The notes under the pieces are model-generated. The model did not search any database and had not been told where the DNA came from. It worked only from the letters and a program-made list of their open reading frames with translations. 64,000 nt of DNA from contig JBQDYD010000002.1 of assembly GCA_051967755.1 (NCBI GenBank), positions 434,001 to 498,000 of the forward strand. The letters are read 5' to 3'. The position numbers were made by a program, and so were the translations under genes. Shown here in pieces: positions 27,513 through 36,278 of this stretch (positions are counted from its first letter, which is position 1; each line of letters starts with the position of its first letter). The DNA comes from UBA1672 sp051967755. GTDB taxonomy: Bacteria; Pseudomonadota; Alphaproteobacteria; Micavibrionales; Micavibrionaceae.

Positions 27513-28382
27513 ATGGCAATACACAGACAAATATCAGAATTTAAAGATTTGAACCGACGATTAAAATTCAAACGTGCAGCGCGTCGTCTGCCCCTACCTT
27601 GGGGCGGGTCTTCTGTGTCATCTACAATCTTTATGGGCATTTCTGTTATTTTAATTGCGGCGTCTACCTTTAGGCCTGCCGCGTTTGAGGGGGCGCGCAA
27701 TGTTACGGCAGATATTTTTGCTCCCGCCTTATCGACCGTAGGCATGCCGTTTCAACAAGTCACAATGTTTTTACACAATGTAACAAATTTGGCGCAGCTA
27801 CAGGCTGATAAATCACGGTTGGAAGAGGAAAATATGCGCCTGCGGGAGTGGTACCAAACTGCGCTCTTGCTTGATTCTGAAAACAGATCATTGCGTGAAC
27901 TTTTAAACTTACAGGTTGATTCCTCTTATTCACATGTCAGTGCACGTATTTTGGCGGATTCAGGTAATGCATATGTGAAGAGCCTACTTGTGGCTGCGGG
28001 GGCTGATGAAGGGCTTATTAAGGGGGCCGCTGTTGTCGCCGGTGAAGGGCTTGTCGGGCGTGTGGTGGAGGTAGGAGAGGAGACGTCAAGGATCATATTG
28101 GTTAATGATGTGAATTCACGGGTGCCTGTCGTCGTCGAAGATTCCGGTCAGCATGCAATAATGGCAGGTATGAATGAGCAAAATCCGCGCCTAATTCATA
28201 TTCCGGAGGATACAACAATCAATGAAGGCGCCAGGGTCGTAACTTCGGGCTATGGCGGGGTGTACCCGCAAGGTTTGCCCGTGGGGCGTGTGGTCGCAAA
28301 TGAAAATGGGGGATTAGAAGTCGTTCTGTTTTCTGATTTTAACACATTGCAAATTGTCAGAGTTTTGCTGAGGGAGAAGTAA
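27513..28382 (+). CDS. mreC: Rod shape-determining protein MreC
   Basis: Bitopic periplasmic scaffold of the elongation machine. The start is taken at ATG 27513 (MAIHRQISEF); a GTG at 27498 would add five residues and neither has a clear ribosome site. Cytoplasmic basic stretch, one membrane helix (TIFMGISVILIAASTF), a coiled coil (QADKSRLEEENMRLREWYQ) and the MreC beta domains with AAVVAGEGLVGRVVEVGEETSRIILVNDVNSRVPV from about residue 170. The gene is 7 bases from mreD. Confidence 0.92.
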   Translation: MAIHRQISEFKDLNRRLKFKRAARRLPLPWGGSSVSSTIFMGISVILIAASTFRPAAFEGARNVTADIFAPALSTVGMPFQQVTMFLHNVTNLAQLQADKSRLEEENMRLREWYQTALLLDSENRSLRELLNLQVDSSYSHVSARILADSGNAYVKSLLVAAGADEGLIKGAAVVAGEGLVGRVVEVGEETSRIILVNDVNSRVPVVVEDSGQHAIMAGMNEQNPRLIHIPEDTTINEGARVVTSGYGGVYPQGLPVGRVVANENGGLEVVLFSDFNTLQIVRVLLREK

Positions 28383-28389
28383 ACAGAAG

Positions 28390-28923
28390 ATGCAAACACT
28401 ATCAGAATATATCGATATTTTTATACGGCTAAGTGCTGTGTATGTTTTGCTGTTTTTGTTTTTTATTTTGAATATTATTTCAATTTCAACGCCTGTCGCT
28501 ATGGCTATGGATATCCCGTTTATTGTTATGGTGTTTTACTATTGGTCGATTTATCGGCCGACCCTTATTCCCCCTGTGCTCGTGTTTATAATCGGTATTT
28601 GCTATGATTTGTTGAGTGGATGGCCTGTTGGTTTGAATGCTCTGATTTTGCTAACTCTTAGGCATAACGTATCCTCACAAAGACTGTTTATGACGGGCCA
28701 GCAATTTATCGTTGTTTGGTTGGGCTATACATTTGTTAGTGCCGTTGCTTTGTTCCTGCAATGGGGGTGTTTTGGCCTGTTACGCTTAAACTGGAGTGCT
28801 GTAGAGCCTATTTTAACATCGTGGACATTCGGTGTGTTTTTGTTCCCGGTTGTCAGCGTAATTTTGCACCTGTCACATAAAATGCTTCCTGAAATTCAGG
28901 GGCAATATAGTGCCGTGAAATAG
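28390..28923 (+). CDS. mreD: Rod shape-determining protein MreD
   Basis: 177 residues with five to six membrane segments and the family pattern PFIVMVFYYWSIYRP...GICYDLLSGWPVGLNAL. A polytopic partner of MreC in the elongation machine. Identified by hydrophobic pattern and position between mreC and mrdA. Confidence 0.9.
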   Translation: MQTLSEYIDIFIRLSAVYVLLFLFFILNIISISTPVAMAMDIPFIVMVFYYWSIYRPTLIPPVLVFIIGICYDLLSGWPVGLNALILLTLRHNVSSQRLFMTGQQFIVVWLGYTFVSAVALFLQWGCFGLLRLNWSAVEPILTSWTFGVFLFPVVSVILHLSHKMLPEIQGQYSAVK

Positions 28924-28936
28924 ATGAGAGCGATTC

Positions 28937-30850
28937 ATGCATCATGATGAATATAGCGAGAGGATTTTTACCAGGCGTGCATTTTTTGTAGGTGGTTTGC
29001 AGGCTCTGGGGCTATGTGTGCTTGGTGGTCGCTTGGCGTGGCTTCAGATTGCACAGGGCAAGCGTTATAAGATGCTGTCCGATAAAAACAGAATTAATAT
29101 AAAAATTCTTCCACCTCCTCGTGGCCATATAGTCGATCGTTTTGGTGTTCCGCTTGCCGTTAATACGCAGACATACCGGGTTTTGATTGTTCCGGAGCAA
29201 ACCGAAGATATGGAGGCATCGCTAAGGGCGCTTCAAAAGATTATTGATGTAAGTGATGATGATGTTGCCCGTGTAATCAAAGATTCTAAGAAGGTCGCGA
29301 AATTTATTCCTATAAAAATCAGGGAAGGGCTAAGTTGGGGCGAGGTCGCCCGCGTGGAAGTCAATCTGCCTGATTTACCCGGTTTGTTTATTGATGTGGG
29401 TGATGTGCGCTCTTATCCGTATCGTGATGCAACTGCGCATGTTGTCGGTTATGTGCGTGCTGTGTCCAAGGATGACTTGCAAAGCGATGATCCTGTGTTG
29501 CGTTTGCCGGGGTTTCGTATCGGAAAAACAGGCATAGAAAAGGTGTTTGATCAGGAACTGCGCGGAAAGGCAGGGGCCGCGGAAGTGGAAGTGAACGTGA
29601 TCGGCAGAGAGGTTAGAGAATTACAACGTCAAAACTCATTACCCGGTAAGCGGGTAACCTTGACGATTGATGGTGAATTGCAACGTTTTGCAATGGAAAC
29701 TTTGTCAGAGCATAAAAGTGCCTCTGCTGTGATTATGGATGCCCATAATGGTGCGATCTATGCGCTGGCTTCTTATCCGGCTTTTGACCCTAATATGTTT
29801 GTACAAGGGATATCACAAGAAAAGTGGCAAGAATTAATTGATAATCCCGGTCATCCGCAAACCAACAAAGCAATTGCCGGCCAGTACCCGCCCGGATCAA
29901 CATTTAAAATGGTGACGGCCCTTGCCGGCCTTAAAGCCGGAGTAATTAACCGAAATACGAAGGTTTTTTGTCCGGGGCATTATGAATACGGCAAAGATAA
30001 ATTTCATTGTTGGAAAAAATGGGGGCACGGCAATGTTGATTTACGCAGTGCCTTGGCGGAGTCCTGTGACGTATATTTTTATAAAATGGCGACTGAGGTC
30101 GGCATCGATGCCATCGCGGAAATGGCGAACAGTCTGGGATTGGGGGAGTATCTTGATTTAGGGCTGGGACAAGAAAAATCAGGCCTAATCCCGAATATCG
30201 CTTGGAAAAAACGTGTTTTAGGAAAAAGCTGGTATGCGGGGGAAACAATTGTTTCGAGTATTGGTCAGGGCAATGTGTTGGCGACGCCGTTGCAACTGGC
30301 TGTGATGACGGCGCGTATGGTTAATGGTGGATTCGCGGTAAAACCATGGATTAGCGGCTATTTAGGGGATGAATTTTTAGGGCGCGAAAACTGGGATAAA
30401 ATTGGTTTGAGGCAGGCGGATATAGATTTGGTGATGCAGGGGATGGAAATGGCAGTGAATGATCGCAAGGGAACTGCCTTTGGATCACGTATCGAGGAAG
30501 CGGGTTTTGAAATGGCAGGCAAAACCGGAACTTCACAGGTGCAAAGAATTACGGCGGAACAGCGCCGCCTTGGTATCAAGAATGAGGATTTACCGTGGAA
30601 ACAACGCCACCACGCGTTATTCGTTGGTTATGCACCGACGAAGAATCCAAGATATGTGTGTTCTGTTGTTGTAGAGCACGGCATTGGTGGCTCACGCGCA
30701 GCTGCGCCGTTGGCGAAGGTTTTACTGGAGCATACACAAAAGCGCGATCCTGCAAGAACCAATATGCAGCCCGAAATCAAAGAGGATGGCGCACTATCAA
30801 TATGGCCGCCCAAAAAACCTGTCTCTAATACGTTGGGAGGCGGTTTATAG
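28937..30850 (+). CDS. mrdA: Penicillin-binding protein 2 (elongation transpeptidase)
   Basis: Cross-links peptidoglycan during elongation with RodA. 637 residues: a short cytoplasmic start, one membrane helix (about 15-36), the PBP dimerisation region beginning ILPPPRGHIVDRFG, then the transpeptidase domain with catalytic serine in PPGSTFKM (about residue 318), SCDVYFY (SxN variant, SCD) and KTGTSQ (about 530). The stop codon is immediately followed by the rodA ATG. Compared with the E. coli protein the length is normal. Confidence 0.95.
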   Translation: MHHDEYSERIFTRRAFFVGGLQALGLCVLGGRLAWLQIAQGKRYKMLSDKNRINIKILPPPRGHIVDRFGVPLAVNTQTYRVLIVPEQTEDMEASLRALQKIIDVSDDDVARVIKDSKKVAKFIPIKIREGLSWGEVARVEVNLPDLPGLFIDVGDVRSYPYRDATAHVVGYVRAVSKDDLQSDDPVLRLPGFRIGKTGIEKVFDQELRGKAGAAEVEVNVIGREVRELQRQNSLPGKRVTLTIDGELQRFAMETLSEHKSASAVIMDAHNGAIYALASYPAFDPNMFVQGISQEKWQELIDNPGHPQTNKAIAGQYPPGSTFKMVTALAGLKAGVINRNTKVFCPGHYEYGKDKFHCWKKWGHGNVDLRSALAESCDVYFYKMATEVGIDAIAEMANSLGLGEYLDLGLGQEKSGLIPNIAWKKRVLGKSWYAGETIVSSIGQGNVLATPLQLAVMTARMVNGGFAVKPWISGYLGDEFLGRENWDKIGLRQADIDLVMQGMEMAVNDRKGTAFGSRIEEAGFEMAGKTGTSQVQRITAEQRRLGIKNEDLPWKQRHHALFVGYAPTKNPRYVCSVVVEHGIGGSRAAAPLAKVLLEHTQKRDPARTNMQPEIKEDGALSIWPPKKPVSNTLGGGL

Positions 30851-31978
30851 ATGGTTTATTCCATGTTTATTCAAAATGATATGAGCTTTGCGCAAAAGCT
30901 GGCTAAGTTAAATTGGTGGCTAATTATTTTGGTCGTTTCGATGGCAACAGTCGGCATTGCCTCTCTCTATTCTGCTGCGGGTGGGGATTTTGATCCGTGG
31001 GCCTCGCGTCAGTTGATGCGCTTTGGGGTTGGGGTGATCGGAATGATCGTAATCGCGCTGATTGATATTAAATGGTGGTATCGCCTGACATGGCCGCTCT
31101 ATTTCATAGGTTTAGGGCTTTTGCTGTTTGTTGAAATTAAGGGGCATGTCGGCATGGGCGCGCAACGCTGGATCAATCTTGGTTTTATGCAGCTCCAACC
31201 GTCAGAGTTGATGAAAATTGCTGTGTTGATGGCCTTGGCACGGCACTTTCATGGGGCCAGTCCTGAACAGGCGCGGCGCCTATCATTCTTGATTGTTCCT
31301 GCATTGGTTATTCTTACGCCTGTCGCATTGGTGTTGTTGCAACCTGATCTGGGGACGTCCTTAATGATTGTTATGGCCGGCGCTGCTATGGTTTTTATGG
31401 CCGGCGCGCCGCTATGGCTTTTTATAGGGGCAATTATTGTGGCGATTGTCAGTATTCCGATTGCATGGCAGTTCTTGCATTCCTATCAAAAGGCACGCGT
31501 TATGACGTTCCTTAATCCGGAGAGTGACCCACTTGGCGCGGGCTATCATATTACACAATCCAAAATTGCCATTGGTTCCGGGGGCGTGGAAGGAAAAGGG
31601 TTTTTGCAAGGAACGCAAAGCCATTTGAATTTTTTGCCTGAGAAACAAACGGACTTTATTTTCACCCTATGGGTAGAGGAGTGGGGCTTGTTCGGGGGCT
31701 TGTTTTTGCTGAGCTTATTTTTGTTTGTTTTTATCACGGGCCTCAGCACGGCTTTACGATGCCGCAACAATTTCGGCCGCTATCTTGCGCTGGGCGTCAG
31801 TGTAAACTTTTCGCTCTATGTGTTTATCAATATCGCGATGGTTATGGGGCTTATTCCGGTCGTAGGGGCACCTTTGCCGCTCATATCCTATGGCGGCACG
31901 TCGATGTTGTCTGCCCTAATCGGGTTTGGCTTGATGATGTCCTGCGGTATATATCGCCACAGTAAGGTAACGCGTTAA
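30851..31978 (+). CDS. rodA: Peptidoglycan glycosyltransferase RodA
   Basis: SEDS-family polymerase of lateral wall synthesis. The 375-residue product has about ten membrane helices and family motifs GAQRWINLGFMQLQPSEL, QPDLGTSLMIVMAG and LPLISYGGTSML. The ATG directly abuts the mrdA stop; ATG 30863 is also in frame. Its last 4 bases overlap the stop of convergent grxD. Confidence 0.95.
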   Translation: MVYSMFIQNDMSFAQKLAKLNWWLIILVVSMATVGIASLYSAAGGDFDPWASRQLMRFGVGVIGMIVIALIDIKWWYRLTWPLYFIGLGLLLFVEIKGHVGMGAQRWINLGFMQLQPSELMKIAVLMALARHFHGASPEQARRLSFLIVPALVILTPVALVLLQPDLGTSLMIVMAGAAMVFMAGAPLWLFIGAIIVAIVSIPIAWQFLHSYQKARVMTFLNPESDPLGAGYHITQSKIAIGSGGVEGKGFLQGTQSHLNFLPEKQTDFIFTLWVEEWGLFGGLFLLSLFLFVFITGLSTALRCRNNFGRYLALGVSVNFSLYVFINIAMVMGLIPVVGAPLPLISYGGTSMLSALIGFGLMMSCGIYRHSKVTR

Positions 31979-32307
31979 GCGGCGATTTGAACGCCTTTAT
32001 CTTGCATTAGCTTCTGTAATTCGCCACTTTCGTACATTTCACGAACAATGTCGCATCCGCCGACAAATTCGCCTTTGACGTACAATTGTGGGATTGTCGG
32101 CCATTTTGTGAATTCTTTAATGCCTTCACGAATGTCGTTATCTTCCAAAACGTTGATGTCACGGAATGTAACACCAAGTTGAGAGAGAACCTGAACGACC
32201 AAAGATGAAAAACCGCATTGTGGATAGGCGGCTTCGCCTTTCATAAACAGAACCACATCATGTGCGTCAATTTCTTTTTGAATACGATCAAAAACTACAT
32301 TTTCCAT
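31975..32307 (-). CDS. grxD: Monothiol glutaredoxin Grx4 type
   Basis: 110 residues with the CGFS active site (AYPQCGFSSLVVQVL), WPTIPQLYVKGEFVGGCDI and a C-terminal helix. Monothiol glutaredoxins bind a [2Fe-2S] cluster with BolA and take part in iron-sulfur assembly and iron regulation. The bolA gene lies 23 bases upstream on the same strand, which supports this pairing. Confidence 0.95.
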   Translation of the reverse strand: MENVVFDRIQKEIDAHDVVLFMKGEAAYPQCGFSSLVVQVLSQLGVTFRDINVLEDNDIREGIKEFTKWPTIPQLYVKGEFVGGCDIVREMYESGELQKLMQDKGVQIAA

Positions 32308-32330
32308 TATTTTTTTTCCTTACAATTTTT

Positions 32331-32564
32331 TTATTCCGACACTGATGTCTGAAGCGCAAGCGCGTGTAAATCAGTGCCCATTTTACCTTCCAGTGCTTCG
32401 TAGACCATTCTGTGCTGTTCTACGCGTGATTTCCCCTCGAACGATGGGGACGTTACATATGCCGCGTAATGATCACCATCGCCGCGAAGGTCTTCGATAC
32501 GCACTTTTGCGTCAGGAAGGCCTTCCTGTATCAATTTTTCAATTGTTGCTGCATCCATTGCCAT
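32331..32564 (-). CDS. bolA: BolA family protein
   Basis: 77 residues. The BolA signature region SRVEQHRMVYEALEGKMGTDLHAL is present, including the invariant histidine. Partner of the monothiol glutaredoxin encoded next to it. MAMDAATIEKLI can start at 32564 or at the second Met. Confidence 0.93.
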   Translation of the reverse strand: MAMDAATIEKLIQEGLPDAKVRIEDLRGDGDHYAAYVTSPSFEGKSRVEQHRMVYEALEGKMGTDLHALALQTSVSE

Positions 32565-32582
32565 GTTAACTAGCCTTTGTGC

Positions 32583-32906
32583 TTATTTGTTTTCTCTGAC
32601 TTGCTTTTTTGCTTCTTCAAAGCAGTTTTCAAGCTCTACCTGCATGACATGGTCAGAAATATCAACCCCTTTGTCATCAAAGTCTTTTCTGACTTTTCGA
32701 AGGATATCTCCAAAACCGGGTTCTTCAAGGTTTGCAGTTACTACCTGAGAGGCATAGGTTTCAGCATCTGCGCCAGTAAGGCCTAATTTCTCTGCAGCCC
32801 AAAGCCCATATAGCTTTGAGAGGCGTGCTTCTACGGTAAAATCCATCTGTTCTTCGAAAGCAAATTTCTTCTCAAATCCTTTTTCCCGATCATCGAACGT
32901 GGTCAT
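32583..32906 (-). CDS. DUF1476 protein, F1-ATPase zeta-subunit family
   Basis: 107 residues starting MTTFDDREKGFEKKFAFEEQ, the conserved head of this alphaproteobacterial family. In Paracoccus the homologous zeta subunit inhibits ATP hydrolysis by the F1 motor through its N-terminal segment. The remaining four-helix part (LSKLYGLWAAEKLGLTG) is typical. It is upstream of bolA and grxD and divergent from purC, the usual neighbourhood in this class. Confidence 0.92.
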   Translation of the reverse strand: MTTFDDREKGFEKKFAFEEQMDFTVEARLSKLYGLWAAEKLGLTGADAETYASQVVTANLEEPGFGDILRKVRKDFDDKGVDISDHVMQVELENCFEEAKKQVRENK

Positions 32907-32966
32907 GCTGGTCTCCTTATAAACGCAAGATTTTGTAAAAAATTATTCTTTAATGATTTCTATCAT

Positions 32967-32995
32967 TTGAATCTGAGTAAATCCATTGTTATATG
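32967..32995 (+). promoter_or_regulatory. Candidate promoter of purC
   Basis: TTGAAT (32967-32972) and TATATG (32990-32995), 17 bases apart, lie 29 bases before the purC start. Confidence 0.5.
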
Positions 32996-33024
32996 AAGGG
33001 TAATTAAAATTTAAAGGTAAATTT

Positions 33025-33873
33025 ATGGCAAGACGTAACAAAATTTATGAAGGCAAGGCGAAAATCCTATATGAGGGCCCTGAACCCGGCACTGTTATTC
33101 AATATTTCAAAGATGATGCGACCGCGTTTAACGCAGAAAAGCATGATGTAATTAACGGTAAGGGGGTTTTGAATAATCGTATTTCGTCTCATTTGATGAC
33201 CAAACTCGAAGAAATCGGAATTCCGACGCATTTTATCCGCATGGAAAATATGCGTGAGCAGTTGGTTTACAGTGTTGATATTATACCGATTGAATTGGTT
33301 GTTCGTAATATTGCTGCGGGATCACTATGTAAGCGCTTGGGGCTGAAGGAGGGGGAAATCCTTCATAAGCCGCTGGTTGAGTTTTATTACAAGAAAGATG
33401 AATTGGGCGACCCGCTTGTTGGTGAAGATCATATTATGACATTTGGTTGGGCCGATCCGTATGAACTGGAAGAAATGGTTTCCATGGCATGGCGCGTGAA
33501 TGATTACCTTAATGGGTTATTCTCCGGCATTGGCCTGCGACTGGTTGATTTCAAGCTTGAGTTCGGACGCATTTGGGGCGAGCAGGGGGAATTGTACCTG
33601 GTGCTTGCTGACGAAGTGTCACCGGATAATTGCCGTTTGTGGGATGCAAAAACAGGCGAAAAAATGGATAAAGACCGTTTCCGTTTTGATCTTGGTAACC
33701 TTGTTGACGGATACCAACATATTGCGAAAAAGCTTGGTTTGATCCCTGAAGATGTCGTTCAGGGCGGCAACTTAAATGAAGAAATGCTTCAAGGGCTCAG
33801 TCAAATTGAAAATGAACTGACAGAGCGTCGTCGCTTGAGGGATTTAAAAGCGGCAAAACCAAGAAAGTCTTAA
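33025..33873 (+). CDS. purC: SAICAR synthetase PurC
   Basis: Phosphoribosylaminoimidazole-succinocarboxamide synthase, purine synthesis step 7 (or 8). The 282-residue product begins RRNKIYEGKAKILYEGPEPG and carries DDATAFNAEKHDVINGKG, PIELVVRNIAAGSLCKRLG and LVLADEVSPDNCRLWD, all family signatures. In many alphaproteobacteria purS and purQ follow; here a convergent response regulator follows instead. Confidence 0.96.
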   Translation: MARRNKIYEGKAKILYEGPEPGTVIQYFKDDATAFNAEKHDVINGKGVLNNRISSHLMTKLEEIGIPTHFIRMENMREQLVYSVDIIPIELVVRNIAAGSLCKRLGLKEGEILHKPLVEFYYKKDELGDPLVGEDHIMTFGWADPYELEEMVSMAWRVNDYLNGLFSGIGLRLVDFKLEFGRIWGEQGELYLVLADEVSPDNCRLWDAKTGEKMDKDRFRFDLGNLVDGYQHIAKKLGLIPEDVVQGGNLNEEMLQGLSQIENELTERRRLRDLKAAKPRKS

Positions 33874-33881
33874 GGGAATCC

Positions 33882-33912
33882 GGCCTTACTTTCCATCAGG
33901 CATGGTAAGGCC
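33882..33912 (+). terminator. Possible terminator of purC
   Basis: GGCCTTAC and GTAAGGCC form an 8-base stem, with an inner CCAT/ATGG pairing, 9 bases after the purC stop and inside the end of the convergent gene. TTCTTTAATTTTTT follows. Confidence 0.4.
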
Positions 33913-34272
33913 GACTTCTTTAATTTTTTCGATGAGTTCTTCAGGCGTGAATGGTTTTCTGATGCTTCCCGAAGCGCCATGAGTTTCGGCAATTTTAAGA
34001 AAGCTGGTATGTCCGACGTTTCCTTCGGATGTCATAGCAATCACTTTGACGTCGATGTTCTCATTTATGACCTCAGAAACAACTTCGATTCCTTCGATTT
34101 CAGGCATCATAATGTCTGTAATGATAAGGTCGTACGCTTCTTCCTTTGCAAACGCTATGGCTTGCCTGCCATCAGACACCGTGGTGACATCGCAGCCACG
34201 GTCGGTTAAAAGCTTCTCAACCATCATTCTGGTCATTTTCTGATCATCTGCGACTAATACTTTTAGGGGCAT
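33886..34272 (-). CDS. Single-domain CheY-like response regulator
   Basis: 128 residues, a lone receiver domain: acidic pair in VLVADDQKM, phosphoacceptor Asp in LIITDIMMPE (about residue 55), switch Thr in IAMTSEGN and Lys in IRKPF. No output domain and no kinase or chemotaxis gene nearby, so its partner is unknown. It may act by protein contact on a motor or phosphorelay. Confidence 0.92.
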   Translation of the reverse strand: MPLKVLVADDQKMTRMMVEKLLTDRGCDVTTVSDGRQAIAFAKEEAYDLIITDIMMPEIEGIEVVSEVINENIDVKVIAMTSEGNVGHTSFLKIAETHGASGSIRKPFTPEELIEKIKEVGLTMPDGK

Positions 34273-34347
34273 ATTGTACTTCCATCACATTGATTATAAT
34301 CTTGCATGTTAACATGACTATGCAGGAATACTACAGAATCCGTTATA

Positions 34348-34372
34348 TAAAAAAATACATACGCATGCATGT
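34348..34372 (-). terminator. Probable terminator of the pyrE-nadK operon
   Basis: On the minus strand ACATGC and GTATGT pair around ATGC and are followed by ATTTTTTTATAT, 6 bases beyond the nadK stop. The stem is short (6 bases with one G-T). Confidence 0.5.
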
Positions 34373-34377
34373 GTGTT

Positions 34378-35136
34378 TTATGGCGCGAATTGTTCCTGAT
34401 ATATGCGTTCTTCCAGATGGTTTTCAGGATCAAAAAGAAGATTAACCGATATATTGCGTGCTTCTTCGATGTCTACGGTTGCGACATCACGAATTTCTGT
34501 TGCATCGGCAGAGGCACTGATGGGCCTTTCTTTTGGCCTTATGACTTCAAATCGAACAACAGATGTGTTCGGCAAAAGCGCGCCCGGCCAACGCCTTGGT
34601 CTGAAGGCACTGATCGGTGTGAGGGGAAGGACGTTCGCACTTAACGGGACGATCGGCCCGGCAGCGGATGAGTTGTAAGCCGTGCTGCCGACAGGCGTAG
34701 AGAGCATAATACCATCACAGACCAAAAGCGGCAGGCGAACCTCATCATTTACAAAGACCATAATTTGCGCAGAACTATGTGTTTCGCGAATGAGCGATAC
34801 TTCGTTATATGCCAGCGCCGTGTGTGTGTTCCCGTGAATATCTGTCGCGGTCATCTGCAGCGGGTGAATTTCATAAGCTTTCGCACGAGAAACACGTTCT
34901 ATTAAATCTGTGTTTTTATATTCATTTAGTAAGAAGCCGAGTGTACCAAGATTTAACCCATATATCGGAAGGTTCTTACCTGTGAACTGGTGCAGCGCAC
35001 GAAGCATTGACCCGTCACCGCCCAGCACAATGATTGCATCTGCATCATCAATATCATGATGCGTGTATTTCTCTGTCAGATCACGATATGCGGCTTGCGG
35101 GCGCGGATTGTCGGATGCGTGAAAATGTAATTTCAT
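34378..35136 (-). CDS. nadK: NAD kinase
   Basis: Phosphorylates NAD to NADP. The 252-residue product has the GGDG motif (IIVLGGDGSMLRALHQF, about residue 35), the NE/short-chain region LAYNEVSLIRE and the conserved TPVGSTAYNSSAAGPIV (about 152). The length is typical for the compact alphaproteobacterial form. It lies 12 bases downstream of the HTH-pyrE gene, so both are probably one transcript. Confidence 0.94.
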   Translation of the reverse strand: MKLHFHASDNPRPQAAYRDLTEKYTHHDIDDADAIIVLGGDGSMLRALHQFTGKNLPIYGLNLGTLGFLLNEYKNTDLIERVSRAKAYEIHPLQMTATDIHGNTHTALAYNEVSLIRETHSSAQIMVFVNDEVRLPLLVCDGIMLSTPVGSTAYNSSAAGPIVPLSANVLPLTPISAFRPRRWPGALLPNTSVVRFEVIRPKERPISASADATEIRDVATVDIEEARNISVNLLFDPENHLEERIYQEQFAP

Positions 35137-35148
35137 ATAGAAATAAGC

Positions 35149-36075
35149 CTAATTCTGTTTATCCTGCCATTGTATAGGATTTTGCAGGAATTCTTCAACT
35201 GATTGGCATGTCGCAGCATCAAAATAATCATGTTCTTTTGCAACATCGAGAACGTCCCACCAAGTCGTAAGGGCGTGTAATGTGATGCCAAGGTTTTTCA
35301 TGTTTTCAATGCTGGCATCAAAAATTCCGTAATGGAACACAACAAAGGCATGTTCAACCGTTGCTCCTGCTTCGCGTAAGGCTTCTATGAAAATGCGCTT
35401 ACTTCCGCCGTCAGTCTGTAGATCTTCGATCAAAATAACATTGGGCTTTTCGCCTTTATCGTTTTCTTCGGGCATATGGCCTTCAATTTGCGCCATACGG
35501 CCATAGCCTTTAGGTTCCTTTCGGACATAAATCATTGGTTTGTGAAGGCGATCGGATATATACGCCCCATAGGGGATTCCGGCGGTTTCTCCGCCTGCTA
35601 GTAAATCTATATTGCTGCTGCCGATTTCCGAAGACAATATTTGTGCGGCGTCATTCATCAGGGCGTTACGTTCTTGTACGAACGAAATCAAACGTCGGCA
35701 GTCAATATATACCGGGCTTTTCTTGCCTGATTTTAATGTGAACGGTTCTTTTGCGTTAAACAAAACAGATTCGGTTTCAATCAGGGCTTTTGCCGCGCGG
35801 TTCGCAATATCTTTACGATCTGCCTCTGTTAGGGACTTTGGAGGCGTTTCACCGATTAAAGCGATAAAGTCCGACATCGTTGCATTTGTTACCGATAATA
35901 CTTTGGACAGGCTTTCTGTTGATGGCCATCTCGGCTTGCCTTCGGGGCTAACGCGTTTGCTTTTATTGAACGAAGTGGGGTCAAGGCCTGCTTGCTTCGC
36001 CAAGCCGGATGGTGAGAACCCTTTTTCGGATGCAAGCCTGTCTAAACCTTGCCAAATTTGTGCGTGTGTAAACAT
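35149..36075 (-). CDS. pyrE: Orotate phosphoribosyltransferase fused to an N-terminal helix-turn-helix domain
   Basis: 308 residues in one uninterrupted frame. Residues about 85-308 are an orotate phosphoribosyltransferase (pyrimidine synthesis, orotate + PRPP to OMP): LKSGKKSPVYIDCRRLISF, the RKEPKGYGR loop and the PRPP motif VILIEDLQTDGGSK are intact. Residues 1-75 are an added domain, with GFSPSGLAKQAGLDPTSFNK as recognition-helix region and PRWPSTESLSKVLSVTNAT. This closely resembles the DNA-binding head of alphaproteobacterial S24/LexA-like phage-type repressors. The usual enzyme would start near residue 80. The gene diverges from the phage-like module, with 203 bases between the starts. 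Confidence 0.9.
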   Translation of the reverse strand: MFTHAQIWQGLDRLASEKGFSPSGLAKQAGLDPTSFNKSKRVSPEGKPRWPSTESLSKVLSVTNATMSDFIALIGETPPKSLTEADRKDIANRAAKALIETESVLFNAKEPFTLKSGKKSPVYIDCRRLISFVQERNALMNDAAQILSSEIGSSNIDLLAGGETAGIPYGAYISDRLHKPMIYVRKEPKGYGRMAQIEGHMPEENDKGEKPNVILIEDLQTDGGSKRIFIEALREAGATVEHAFVVFHYGIFDASIENMKNLGITLHALTTWWDVLDVAKEHDYFDAATCQSVEEFLQNPIQWQDKQN

Positions 36076-36101
36076 GGGAAATTTAAGATACCTGTATGTT
36101 T

Positions 36102-36117
36102 GATTCTAGATTCTAGG
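36102..36117. promoter_or_regulatory. Tandem GATTCTA repeat in the pyrE / phage-module divergent region
   Basis: GATTCTA occurs twice head to tail (36102-36108, 36109-36115) about 27 bases ahead of the HTH-pyrE start. It also contains the palindrome TCTAGA. This could be an operator for the HTH domain. That is inference only. Confidence 0.3.
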
Positions 36118-36173
36118 ACAGTAATCCCATTAATGCGCGAAAAGGTAAATAGGAAAATATTCATAGATTTTCC

Positions 36174-36202
36174 TTGACAGTGGATTTTTTTTATATCATA
36201 CA
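36174..36202 (+). promoter_or_regulatory. Candidate promoter of the phage-like module
   Basis: A perfect TTGACA at 36174-36179 is followed 17 bases later by CATACA, or 14 bases later by TATCAT. The -35 is convincing, the -10 is not. It lies about 80 bases before the first module gene. Confidence 0.4.
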
Positions 36203-36278
36203 TGAGAACATAAAGTGAACATTTGTTTCTCTTTGCACACATAAAAAACCACCCCACACAAAAACGAAAGGCAAAGCG

